A DNA stretch of 64,000 nt from Lucinisca nassula (taxonomy: Eukaryota; Mollusca; Bivalvia; Lucinida; Lucinidae). Under the pieces are notes generated by a model that did no database searches, was not told where the DNA came from, and saw nothing but the letters and a program-made list of their open reading frames with translations. Position 1 is the first letter of the stretch. Each line of letters begins with the position of its first letter. A program made the translations under genes and the position numbers. Shown here in pieces: positions 20,996 through 32,605 of this stretch. The stretch is taken from the NCBI GenBank assembly GCA_963580285.1, contig CAUZLF010000233.1:174001-238000 (forward strand), given 5' to 3'.

Positions 20996-21779
20996 GTTAA
21001 ATGCATTAATTGGAATTCAAGGGTCAAGAGTCTCAGCAAAAACTCAGAGACAATCGATCCACCAGTGTAACATATTCAATGGCGTTGTATGCCATACAGG
21101 GTCTCTGGCCTTCCTAGGCAAAAACGTTAATGATTTGCAAACAAAATCGGATGAAGGTATAAAAGATGTTAAGTCCATGGTTACTGCTCTTACATAGAGT
21201 TATGTCAAGTCAATCAAAGGTGGGATAAGATGTTTAATAAGTATATAAAAATCAAACATAAGTCTTCAACCCTCTATAGTCCTCGTGTGACCAGAGCGAG
21301 GACACAATGTCGCCGTTATGGATTTTGTAGATTTTGTAGAAAAACCTTTTTTATCGCGCCTGCTGGGATATAGAAGTCCAAATTCCGTCCGTTCGTTCGT
21401 CTGTTCGTCAAACCGTCAACATTTGCGACCACCCTAGCGTTCACCCAAGTGGCCAAGTTTTATACAGGCGACTGAATTCTTGTTCATTTATTTGCACTTA
21501 GAAGATACCGCGGTTGGACGCGGACGAAAGCAGAACCTTGTATAGATTCGACTGGCTTGCGATTTTTCAGGCGAAGAAGACGTCTCTGCAGCCTCCTCAA
21601 CATGTGGTAAGCTCTTCTGCTACAACGCTTTTCCTGCTAAGATTAGCACAGAATGTCATTTATCCTGCTCATAAATTCTAAAATTTTAAAATGTATGAGC
21701 TGGATGAATTTCATGGTCAAATGAGTAGAAGTTGCATTACTATTTTCGTGCACAACTCACTTGAGCATGAACTTTGTCC
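20996..21779. other. No gene seen
   Basis: It contains a GACACAATGTCGCCGTTATG region and a CCGTCCGTTCGTTCGTCTGT tetramer tract at about 21388-21412, similar in style to other (GTCC)n dispersed repeats. No coding sequence is supported. Confidence 0.4.
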
Positions 21780-21831
21780 TGCTCATCAATTTTAAAATGC
21801 CTACTGTTTGGCATTTTAAAATTTATAAGCA
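21780..21831. repeat. AT-rich hairpin
   Basis: TGCTCATCAATTTTAAAATG and a matching CATTTTAAAATTTATAAGCA face each other across CCTACTGTTTGG. A degraded relative (CTGCTCATAAATTCTAAAAT with ATGAGCTGGA) lies just upstream at about 21664-21712. Confidence 0.75.
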
Positions 21832-22074
21832 GAACAAACAACATTCTTTGCTGATGAGAGCAGACAAAGTTACATGATCATTTCAAATTCCATGTCTTAA
21901 ATGAGTTTGGCATGAAACATTTTTTTTTTTTTTTTTAAGTTCGGGGCCAGGATTCCGAGGTTCATGCAAAACGAGGTCGGAATAGACGGTGCCTTCTCAT
22001 CCTCAGAAAAAAACGAGGTTTCAACACCACGTCCCAATGAACACCTTTACGTCAGAAATACGTAATAAACGAGA

Positions 22075-22525
22075 CCATCAAGGCCATCCTTAGTTATTTT
22101 TTTTTTTTTTTTTTTTGCTGTGCTCCTACCCATCATGTGTGAGGTGGGTAAGAAGGTAGGTCTTTTTTTTTGTTTTAGATCTGAAAAGATATTTGACCTT
22201 TAAAGCACCATACAACAACCGGAAACATCATTTCAAATACTTATTTTCTGATTTTTCAGAGAAAATCAGGCTTGAAATTTCATTTGAATGTCAAGCCTGA
22301 TTTTCTCTGAAAAAATAAAATAAAACAGCAAAAAAAAAAAAAAAAAAAAAAAAGAATGTTTTATTGAAATTTGGCTTAGTGTGTTAAATTTGAGTTCAAT
22401 CAGGATTTCAAAAAAAAATCTTTTCCTCAGAATTGTAATAAAATTTTTTGGGTAGGGGCAATCTGTGTGGGTAGGTAGGAGCACAGCAAACCAAGATTTT
22501 TTTAAGGATGACCCAAGCTGATGAG
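22075..22525. mobile_element. Foldback-like nested inverted repeat
   Basis: Outer arms GGCCATCCTTAG (about 22082) and TTAAGGATGACC (about 22501) enclose TTTGCTGTGCTCCTACC (about 22116) and GGTAGGAGCACAGCAAA (ending about 22491). In the centre TTTTCAGAGAAAATCAGGCT with TGA (22254-22276) and its exact complement (22291-22313) form a 23-bp stem with a short loop. Poly(T)/poly(A) tracts sit between. It is a non-coding foldback element or collapsed MITE. Confidence 0.78.
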
Positions 22526-23455
22526 AAAGACAAATTGGAAGACCATCTTTTTACTGTGTGTAAAGTACAACGGGGTCTGCGACCCTCAATGACGACTTCA
22601 CTAGATAGGAAAATAAAGACAATGAGGTCGACATTTGCACATTTATCAGTGACATAATCATTTATTTATAATATATCCAAATTCAAAATCTAAAAAGTAC
22701 TTCTACTTTAAAAGGAGTCTGGCAAGAGCAAGAAGTTTAGACACGGTTTGTAACTTGACTCAAAACCTCGTATGGAAACTTAGAGAAGGAATGAGAAAAG
22801 TGTAGACAATAAACGTTCAACATTAAACTAAACTTACTTTTAAAAATGCATTCCCATTGCAATCTAAATTCAAAGTTGTTGTTTTTTTTTTTATTATTTT
22901 TGGCAGGGCTGTAAGAGAGAGAGGCGCGACTTGCATTTTGCCTTAACGTTAAATTTGGAGCCCGAAAAATGGATCATTGCAACTGAACATATAGCCTACC
23001 ATTTGTGGCACTATGGGGGCTATATATCCTGTGCGGGGGCTTGCATCACAGGAGAGGATACAAGGGGCTCCTTGTCCTATGGGCCTATTGTGGTCTTCCT
23101 TGGACAGAGGAGGACCGTGTTAACTTCCTTAAATCTGAATGAATGAGTGAAAATCAATCTTGGACAATGAAAGAAAATTTTCAGGCACTTTTTGGTCAGT
23201 CATGTTAAACGAACAAAATCATACGCAAGTTTCAGAAAACGGGTGTATACTGATGTCCGAAACTCATGGTAAGTATAGAGCTCGTTAGCCACTCCATGAG
23301 CTATTCGCGATTCGCTACAAAGGTCTACACTGAACCAGAAGGTTGAGTGAGACAGTTTCTTAAGTAGGAGTCACCTGCCATCGCTGCACTGCAGTTTCTT
23401 TAACCCTTTATGTACCAAATTGAATCTACAACCTTATATATCAGTAGAAGAGAAC
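22526..23455. other. No gene seen
   Basis: AT-rich sequence. I see no conserved protein signature and no repeat of the families named here. Confidence 0.4.
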
Positions 23456-23865
23456 CCCCCGATCGGAGTCAGGGTAATCTCCTTTTACAGTGTTATGTTT
23501 TGTTTCCATATTTAGTAACTTGTACCCCGATCGGGGGACAAAAAGGCCAGTCTTGGGTATGTTCACAGAAATCAGTCTGTGTAAAAAGTTAGTCATCCAA
23601 TCAAATAGCTTAAAACACAAAAACACAAAAAGGTCTAACTTTTTACCGTTCAGAATTTTTAAATCATTTTGTTAAAAAGTTGTTGATGCCAGAAGTTGAT
23701 TGATTAACTCTTTTCTGTCAAAAACTTTCATGACCCCGATCGGGGTACACAGGACTCCGATCGGGGCCTACAAATGGGGTCAGAATGTTTTTGTAGGCCC
23801 CGATCGGGGTATAAAGGACTACGATCGGGGCCTACAAAAACAATCTGACCCCATTGGGGTATCTG
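23456..23865. repeat. Cluster of CCCCGATCGGGG palindromes
   Basis: Perfect 12-bp palindromes start at 23525, 23734 and 23798. One- or two-mismatch versions start at 23457, 23755 and 23819. The last two units lie in a larger inverted repeat: the segment 23771-23806 (AATGGGGTCAGAATGTTTTT, GTAGGCCCCGATCG) is the complement of 23822-23860. Confidence 0.88.
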
Positions 23866-24279
23866 TCAAAGTAAATTTCCTTCATACGTGTCATTGTTGT
23901 CCCCAATAGCGATATCTTAGCATTTCAAGATTTCAAGATTTTGTCATCGACTATAAAGTTCTCCAACTGGAGCATGAGTAAACATTAAACAAATGAAAAA
24001 CATGCTACGAAAACACATCTCAGGAAAGTTGCGAACCCCTATGGCCACATGCCTGTAATTTAACCAGTTTAAATGTTCATTTTAGTAGATATCAACAAAA
24101 GTTCCAAACTTTAGGACATAGACTACGAGGAGTGTTCAAATATGAATGCAACTAAGCAGATAAAATGGTCATGGTCCGCTTTGCAATGCATGCTCTTTTG
24201 CAATACTTTGTTGCCCATATTTTGTTCTGAATCTTTCGTTTTGGGTCAAAAGAGTAGGGTGTAATGCCGGCACTCCATC
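23866..24279. other. No feature seen
   Basis: Unique-looking AT-rich sequence between the palindrome cluster and the first divergent monomers. Confidence 0.35.
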
Positions 24280-25125
24280 CTGGGCACCTCCACGCAGGGA
24301 ACGTTTTGCTCCACCGTGGAGACGCTCGAAAATTGCAGTTTCAGTTATACTAGACTGGTTCAGTTTGTTTTACATTACCGGGGCGAATCGCAATTGTTAC
24401 TTTTTATTACTAACAGTTTTGTTTTTAGGCCCTTTCACTATCGTTAATAAGAATTGTTTGAAAAACCTGAGTATCCGCAGAAAAAAAAACCTGGCCTTTC
24501 ATTGCAAAACAGTTTTAAATGTATATCAGGTTCTGTCCGTTCGCTCCACGCTGGGAACTTTCCAATAATGCCGGTGCTCCATGCTGGGCACCTCCACGCC
24601 CAGAACGGCCACTCCTTTGTGTCCAATAGAACGGTTGATTTATTAATATCATATTAACCCACCAGTATCGAGACCATTAAACTACAGGAACTTAATAATC
24701 CTGAGCTATTGGGCACGTTAGCAGTCGTACCAGAGTTCTAGCGTTCGCTTAAACTGTGCTAGGCGAGGAGCAACTATAACACTTGTTCCTGTCATTGCTC
24801 CACGCTGGGCACGTAGCAGTCGTACTGGGTCGTTTGCTTGAAATATGCTGGATTGTAGCGACTGTTAGACCTATTAGGCTGTCCTTTCTCCACGATGGGC
24901 AAGTAAGTAGTCGTACTGAAGCAATCTCTTGAACTCTGCTCAACATAAAATGACTTTAGTAAGACCTATTTCTCCCTATTTCTACCCTTCTCAAACTGGA
25001 GGGTTTGCTTTAACGGTGCTATTGATGGAGCGAGTATAAGACCCTTTTCAGCCCTTGCTCAATGCTGGGTGTGTTAGCAATCGAACTGGAGCGTTTGCGT
25101 TAACAGTTCTGGACATGGAGCGAAT
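24280..25125 (+). repeat. Divergent relatives of the 89-bp monomer
   Basis: Scattered monomer cores in + orientation: CCTCCACGCAGGGAACG (24297), CGCTCCACGCTGGGAAC (24543), GCTCCATGCTGGGCACC (24576), GCTCCACGCTGGGCACG (24795), CTCCACGATGGGCAAG (24888) and GCTCAATGCTGGGTG (25056). They alternate with TTAGCAGTCGTACTGGAGCG-type linkers. Spacing is irregular. The 24280-24350 junction also matches 35020-35090 and, inverted, 59345-59420, so this is an older edge of the same repeat system. Confidence 0.8.
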
Positions 25126-25526
25126 TTAGACCCGTGAGGGTCTGAGAGCAAAATATGAGCTTTTTTATATTTAAAGCTTTTACTTGTAGCAACGTTACTT
25201 ATTTGAGTTGTTTCCCTTGTTTTATTGGTGGACTTAACGTGTTATTTTATGGAAATTCGTAAACGATCTGATTTATATTTGATTATCCTGAATTTGTTTG
25301 CATCATATATTGGTTTGTATGCCTATTGCTCAATGTTTATATTGACTTTGGCAGACAAATGTTACTCAAAGTATTGCAAACGGATGCAAGGTTACCACAG
25401 CATGCTTATAAGATTCATTTAATATATATAGTTTGCGTCAAGCGGGATTAGAATTAGCTACACACTTTTTATACCATGCGGCTATTCCTGCCGTTTCTTT
25501 ACGAGTCGTATTGATTTTAGTGTGTG
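25126..25526. other. No feature seen
   Basis: AT-rich sequence without a recognised gene or repeat. Confidence 0.35.
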
Positions 25527-25711
25527 ATATGAGGTTTAACGTCCCCGTCAAAAGTGTAAAGGTCGTTTTAGAACCTTGCATACAATTTTGTGGGGTTTTT
25601 ACCCGACATTGAGATGGAATGACATCTCAAGTTATGTCGCCCAATGTTTATTAGCATGGACGGTCCGCCTCGCACCGCGGTTCCTGGACAGGCTTAGAAT
25701 ATCTAAGTGGT
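25527..25711 (-). repeat. Family E copy cut off by the 89-bp array
   Basis: GTGATATGAGGTTTAACGTC, CATTGAGATGGAATGACATC and CATGGACGGTCCGCCTCGCA are present. The copy stops within the AGGCTTAGAATATCTAAGTG block, where sequence passes straight into ACGCTGGGCACACA of the array. Confidence 0.82.
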
Positions 25712-28700
25712 TTACACGACGCTGGGCACACAATATATATTTCCAGAGTGCTCGCATGCTCTGTGGTGAGAAAAGAAAAAACTATCTGACCATTGCCGGC
25801 CTCGCTGCTCGCTGGGCACACTATGTATATTTCCAGAGTGTTCGCATGCTCTGTGCTGGGAACAGAACAACTATAAAAGCATTGCCGGCCTCGCTCCACG
25901 CTGGGCACACTATATATCTTTCCAGAGTGTTCGTATGCTCTGTGCTGGAAACAGAACAACTATTAAACCATCGCCGACCCCGCTCCCCGCTGGGCACACT
26001 ATATATATTTCCAGAGTGCTCACATGCTCTGTGCTGGGAACACAACAACTATAAAACCATTGCCAGCATCGCTCCACGCTGGGCACACTATATATATTTC
26101 TAGTGTGCTTGCATGCTCTGTGCGGGGAACAGAACAACTTAAAGACCATTGCCGGCCTCGCTCCACGCTTGGCACACTGTATATATTTCCAGAGTGCCCG
26201 CATCCTCTGTGCTGGGAACAGAACAACTATAAGACCATTGCCGGCCTCGCTCCACGCTGGGAACACTATATATATTTCCAGAGTGTTCGCCTGCTCTGTG
26301 CTGGGAACAGAAAAACTATAAAAGCATTGCCGGCCTCGCTCCACGCTGGGCACACTATATATCTTTCTAGAGTGCTCGTATGCTCTGTGCTGGAAACAGA
26401 ACAACTATTAAACCATCGCCGACCCCGCTCCCCGCTGGGAACACTAAATATATTTTTCCAGAGTGCTAACATGCTCTGTGCTGAGAACACAACAACTATA
26501 AAACCATTGCCAGCCTCGCTCCACGCTGGGCACACTATATATATTTCTAGTGTGCTTGCATGCAACTTAAAGACCATTGCCGGCCTCTTAAAGACCAGAA
26601 CAACTTAAAGACCATTGCCGGCCTCGCTCCACGCTTGGCACACTGTATATATTTCCAGAGTGCCCGCATCCTCTGTGCTGGGAACAGAACAACTATAAGA
26701 CCATTGCCGGCCTCGCTCCACGCTGGGAACACTATATATATTTCCAGAGTGTTCGCCTGCTCTGAGCTGGGAACAGAAAAACTATAAAAGCATTGCCGGC
26801 CTCGCTCCACGCTCGGCACACTATATATCTTTCCAGAGTGCTCGTATGCTCTGTGCTGGAAACAGAACAACTATTAAACCATCGCCGACCCCGCTCCCCG
26901 CTGGGAACACTATATATATTTTTCCAGAGTGCTAACATGCTCTGTGCTGAGAACACAACAACTATAAAACCATTGCCAGCCTCGCTCCACGCTGGGCACA
27001 CTATATATATTTCTAGTGTGCTTGCATGCTCTGTGCGGGGAACAGAACAACTGTAAGACCATTGCCGGCCTCGCTCCACGCTGGGCACACTATTTATATT
27101 TCCAGAGTGTTCGCATGCTCTGTGCTTGGAACAGAACAACTATAAAAGCATTGCCGGCCTCGCTCCACGCTGGGCACACTATATATATTTCCAGTGCTCG
27201 TATGCTCTGTGCTGGAAACAGAACAACTATTAAACCATCGCCGACCCCGCTCCCCGCTGGGAACACTATATATATATTTCCAGAGTGCTCACATGCTCTG
27301 TGCTGGGAACACAACAACTATAAAACCATTGCCAGCCTCGCTCCGTGCCGGGCACACTATATATATAGTGTGCTTGCATGCTCTGTGCGGGGAACAGAAC
27401 AACGTAAAGACCATTGCCGGCCTCGCTCCACGCTGGGCACACTATATATATTTCCAGAGTGCTCGCATGCTCTTTGCTGGGAACAGAACAACTATAAGAC
27501 CATTGTTGGCCTCGCTCCACGCTGGGCACACTATATATATTTCCAGAGTGCTCGCATGCTCTGTACTGGGAACAAAAACAGCTATAAGACAATTGGTGGC
27601 CTCGCTCCACACTGGGCACACTATCTATATTTCCAGAGTGCGAGTGCCCGCCTCCTCTGTGCTTGGAACAGAACAACTATAAGACCATTTCCGGCCTTGC
27701 TCCACGCTGGGCACACTATATATATTTCCAGAGTGCTCGCATGCTCTTTGCTGGGAACAGAACAACTATAAGACCATTGTTGGCCTCGCTCCACGCTGGG
27801 CACACTATATATATTTCCAGAGTGCCCGCCTCCTCTGTGCTTGGAACAGAACAACTATAAGACCATTTCCGGCCTTGCTCCACGCTGGGCACACTATATA
27901 TATTTCCGGAGTGCTCGCATGCTCTTTGCTGGGAACAGAACAACTATAAGACCATTTCCGGCCTTGCTCCACGCTGGGCACACTATATATATTTCCAGAG
28001 TGCTCGCATGCTCTTTGCTGGGAACAGAAAAACTATAAGACCATTGTTGGCCTCGCTCCACACAGGGCACACTATCTATATTTCCAGAGTGCTCGCATTG
28101 TCTGTGCTGGGAACAGAGCAACTATAAGACAATTGCCGGCCCCGCTCCACGCTGGGCACACTTCATATATTTCCAGATTGCTGGCATGCTCTGTGCTGGG
28201 AACAGAACGACTATAAAACTATTCCCGGCCTCGATACACGCCGGGCACACTATATATATTTCCAGAGTGCTCGCATGCTCTGTGCTGGGAACAGAACAAC
28301 TATAATACCATTGCCGGCCTCGCTCCACGCTGGGCACACAATATATATTTCCAAAGTGCACGAATGATCCGTGCTTGGAACAGAACAATTATAAGCCATT
28401 GCCGGCCTCGCTCCACGCTGGGCACAGTATATATATTTCTTGAGTGCTCGCATGCTCTGTGCTGGGAACAGAACAACTATAATACCATTGCCGGCCTCGC
28501 TCCACGCTGGGCACACTATATATATTTCCGAAGTGCACGAATGATCCGTGCTTGGAACAGAACAATTATAAGCCATTGCCGGCCTCGCTCCACGCTGGGC
28601 ACAATATATATATATATATTTCCAAAGTGCTCGCATCCTCTGTGCTGGGAAGAGAACAAATATAAGATCATTGTTTGCCTCGCTCCGCGCTGGGCACAAT

Positions 28701-31700
28701 ATATATATTTCCAGAGTGCTCGCATGCTCTGTACTGGGAACAGAACAGCTATAAGACAATTGTTGGCCTCGCTCCACACAGGGCACACTGTCTATATTTC
28801 TAGAGTGCTCGCATTGTCTGTGCTGGGAACAGAACAACTATAAGACAATTGCCGGCCCCGCTCCACGCTGGGCACACTACATATATTTCCAGATTGCTGG
28901 CATGCTCTGTGCGGGGAACAGAACAACTATAAAACTATTCCCGGCCTCGCTCAACGCCGGGCACACTATATATATTTCCAGAGTGCTCGCATGCTCTGTG
29001 CTGGGAACAGAACAACTATAATACCATTGCCGGCCTCGCTCCACGCTGGGCACACAATACATATTTCCAAAGTGCACGAATGATCCGTGCTTGGAACAGA
29101 ACAATTATAAGCCATTGCCGGCCTCGCTCCACGCTGGGCACAGTATATATATTTCCAGAGTGCTCGCATGCTCTGTGCTGGGAACAGAACAACTATAATA
29201 CCATTGCCGGCCTCGCTCCACGCTGGGCACACTATATATATTTCCAAAGTGCACGAATGATCCGTGCTTGGAACAGAACAATTATAAGCCATTGCCGGCC
29301 TCGCTCCACGCTGGGCACAGTATATATATTTCCAGAGTGCTCGCATGCTCTGTGCTGGGAAGAGAACAAATATAAGATCATTGTTGGCCTCGCTCCGCGC
29401 TGGGCACAATATACATTTCCGGAGCGCTCGCATGCTCTGTGCTGGGAACAGAACAATTATAAGACCATTGTTGGCCGCGCTCCACGCTGGACACACTATA
29501 TATATCAACAGGGCGCTCGCTTGCTCTGTGATGGGAAAAGAACAACTACAAGACCATTGTTGGCCTCCCTCCATGCTGGGCACACTACATATGTTTCCAG
29601 AGTGCTCGCATGCTCTGTGCTGGGAACACAACACTATAGGACAATTGTTGGACTCGCTCCACGCTGGGCACACTATCTATATTTCCAGAGTGCTTGCATT
29701 GTCTGTGCTGGGAACAGAACAACTATAAGACCATTGCCGGCCCGCTCCACGCTGGGCACACTATTTATATTTCCAGAGTGCTGACATGATCTGTGCTGGG
29801 AAGAGAACAACTATAAAACCATTCCCGGCCTCGCTCCACGCCGGGCACACTATATATATTTCCAGAGTGCTCACATGCTCTGTGCTGGGAACAGAACAAC
29901 AATAAGACCATTGCCGGCCTCGCTTTACGCTGGGCACATTATATATATTTCCAAAGTGCTCGAATGATTCGTGCTTGGAATAGAACAACTATAAACCATT
30001 GCCGGCCTCGCTCCACGCTGGGCACACTATATATATTTCCAGAGTGCTCGCATGCTCTGTGCTGGGAACAGAACAACTATAATACCATTGCCGGCCTCGC
30101 TCCACGCTGGGCACACAATATATATTTCCAAAGTGCACGAATGATCCGTGCTTGGAACAGAACAATTATAAGCCATTGCCGGCCTCGCTCCACGCTGGGC
30201 ACAGTATATATATTTCTTGAGTGCTCGCATGCTCTGTGCTGGGAACAGAACAACAATAATACCACTGCCGGCCTCGCTCCACGCTGGGCACACTTTATAT
30301 ATTTCCGAAGTGCACGAATGATCCGTGCTTGGAACAGAAGAATTATAAGCCATTGCCGGCCTCGCTCCACGCTGGGCACAATATATATATATTTCCAAAG
30401 TGCTCGCATCCTCTGTGCTGGGAACAGAACAACTATTAGACCATTGCCGGCCTCGCTCCACGCTGGGCACACTATATATATTTCCAGAGTGCCCGCCTCG
30501 TCTGTGCTTGGAACAGAACAACTGTAAGACCATTTCCGGCCTTGCTCCACGCTGGGCACACTATATATATTTCCAGAGTGCTCGCATGCTCTTTGCTGGG
30601 AACAGAACAACTATAAGACCATTTCCGGCCTTGCTCTACGCTGGGCACACTATATATATTTCCAGAGTGCTCGCATGCTCTTTGCTGGGAACAGAACAAC
30701 TATAAGACCATTGTTGGCCTCGCTCCACACAGGGCACACTATCTATATTTCCAGAGTGCTCGCATTGTCTGTGCTGGGAACAGAGCAACTATAAGACAAT
30801 TGCCGGCCCCGCTCCACGCTGGGCACACTTCATATATTTCCAGATTGCTGGCATGCTCTGTGCTGGGAACAGAACGACTATAAAACTATTCCCGGCCTCG
30901 ATACACGCCGGGCACACTATATATATTTCCAGAGTGCTCGCATGCTCTGTGCTGGGAACAGAACAACTATAATACCATTGCCGGCCTCGCTCCACGCTGG
31001 GCACACAATATATATTTCCAAAGTGCACGAATGATCCGTGCTTGGAACAGAACAATTATAAGCCATTGCCGGCCTCGCTCCACGCTGGGCACAGTATATA
31101 TATTTCTTGAGTGCTCGCATGCTCTGTGCTGGGAACAGAACAACTATAATACCATTGCCGGCCTCGCTCCACGCTGGGCACACTATATATATTTCCGAAG
31201 TGCACGAATGATCCGTGCTTGGAACAGAACAATTATAAGCCATTGCCGGCCTCGCTCCACGCTGGGCACAATATATATATATATATTTCCAAAGTGCTCG
31301 CATCCTCTGTGCTGGGAAGAGAACAAATATAAGATCATTGTTTGCCTCGCTCCGCGCTGGGCACAATATATATATTTCCAGAGTGCTCGCATGCTCTGTA
31401 CTGGGAACAGAACAGCTTTAAGACAATTGTTGGCCTCGCTCCACACAGGGCACACTGTCTATATTTCTAGAGTGCTCGCATTGTCTGTGCTGGGAACAGA
31501 ACAACTATAAAACAATTGCCGGCCCCGCTCCACGCTGGGCACACTACATATATTTCCAGATTGCTGGCATGCTCTGTGCGGGGAACAGAACGACTATAAA
31601 ACTATTCCCGGCCTCGCTCAACGCCGGGCACACTATATATATTTCCAGAGTGCTCGCATGCTCTGTGCTGGGAACAGAACAACTATAATACCATTGCCGG

Positions 31701-32130
31701 CCTCGCTCCACGCTGGGCACACAATACATATTTCCAAAGTGCACGAATGATCCGTGCTTGGAACAGAACAATTATAAGCCATTGCCGGCCTCGCTCCACG
31801 CTGGGCACAGTATATATATTTCCAGAGTGCTCGCATGCTCTGTGCTGGGAACAGAACAACTATAATACCATTGCCGGCCTCGCTCCACGCTGGGCACACT
31901 ATATATATTTCCAAAGTGCACGAATGATCCGTGCTTGGAACAGAACAATTATAAGCCATTGCCGGCCTCGCTCCACGCTGGACACAGTATATATATTTCC
32001 AGAGTGCTCGCATGCTCTGTGCTGGGAAGAGAACAAATATAAGATCATTGTTGGCCTCGCTCCACGCTGGACACACTATATATATTTCTAGAGTGCTCGC
32101 ATGCTCTTTGCTTGGAACAGAACAACTATT
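25712..32130 (+). repeat. 89-bp tandem array, arm 1, part 1
   Basis: About 72 monomers of a consensus 89-bp unit made of GTGCTCGCATGCTCTGTGCT, GGGAACAGAACAACTATAAG, ACCATTGCCGGCCTCGCTCC and ACGCTGGGCACACTATATAT plus a short ATTTCCAGA. Each unit holds two related cores, GCTCTGTGCTGGGAACA and GCTCCACGCTGGGCACA, about 45 bp apart, as expected of an ancient dimer. Larger blocks are repeated: 26140-26590 with 26606-27056 (offset about 466 bp) and 27800-29390 with 30467-32057 (offset 2667 bp, close to 30 units). Because 89 is not a multiple of three, open frames rotate through the unit; they are not taken as genes. Confidence 0.96.
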
Positions 32131-32212
32131 CTAACACAGCGCGCCTATATAGGCAATGGAAAACAACTGTGTTTTATTCTGCAACAAATCACAGCTCGGA
32201 AGAGCGTGACGA

Positions 32213-32247
32213 GTGACGTCATTAAAACTGCAAAGTTATGACGTCAC
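32213..32247. promoter_or_regulatory. Paired CRE-like sites in inverted arrangement
   Basis: GTGACGTCAT (32213-32222) and ATGACGTCAC (32238-32247) are exact reverse complements, each containing the full palindromic CREB/ATF site TGACGTCA. They stand about 120 bp upstream of an ATG in good context inside the inserted element. A promoter role is inference. Confidence 0.6.
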
Positions 32248-32363
32248 TAGTCGATTTCCTTGACGTTGGACGGTGAAGCGTCATTTTCTCGCATCGACAA
32301 CGTTAGAAAAGGATGTAAATGCATGTGTTTCAGTCGATACTTTTAGCGGGATTTCTTCTAACA

Positions 32364-32438
32364 ATGGCGGAAAGTTGTGAGAATTTGGAGGAAACAACAG
32401 CATTATTGCCGAGTTTCAGCGTGTTAGAATCGAAATAG
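32364..32438 (+). other. 24-codon reading frame inside the insertion element
   Basis: It begins ACAATGGCGG, a favourable animal start context, and encodes MAESCENLEETTALLPSFSV followed by four residues and a stop. Its stop lies just inside the 171-bp palindrome, so it looks like the 5' end of a longer reading frame cut by formation of the palindrome. The source could be the parent transposon or a captured host exon. It is unlikely to be functional as it stands. Confidence 0.35.
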
Positions 32439-32602
32439 ATCAGCTCTAGCTAGTGATTTGTTAGGTAATAAATCACAGTTTGTCGGTCAGTTGTAAGTAG
32501 ACAAATCACGCGCGCTACGCGCTCGTGATTTGTCTACTTTACAACTGACCTCCAAACTGTGATTTATTACTCAACAAATCACAGCTAGAGCTGATCTATT
32601 TC
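32432..32602. repeat. 171-bp near-perfect palindrome
   Basis: Arms run from GAAATAGATCAGCTCTAGC at 32432 and to its complement ending at 32602, with TAATAAATCACAGTTTG/CAAACTGTGATTTATTA and AGTAGACAAATCACG/CGTGATTTGTCTACT inside. The centre is CGCGCTACGCG. Only a few mismatches and one-base bulges occur. Confidence 0.93.
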
Positions 32603-32605
32603 TTA

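Larger units (their letters stand above)
32131..32605. mobile_element. 475-bp non-autonomous element inserted in the array
   Basis: The array reads AACAGAACAACTATT up to 32130 and resumes ATTATAAGACCATTG at 32606. A near-identical uninterrupted stretch at 33180-33300 reads AACAACTATTATAAGACC, so the precise empty site is known and the target duplication is ATT (3 bp). Inside are a GCCTATATAGGC palindrome near the left end, two TGACGTCA sites in inverted arrangement, a 24-codon reading frame, and a 171-bp palindrome at the right end. CAACAAATCACAGCT occurs near both ends. There is no transposase. A three-base duplication fits the PIF/Harbinger type among others; this is not proven. Confidence 0.88.
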
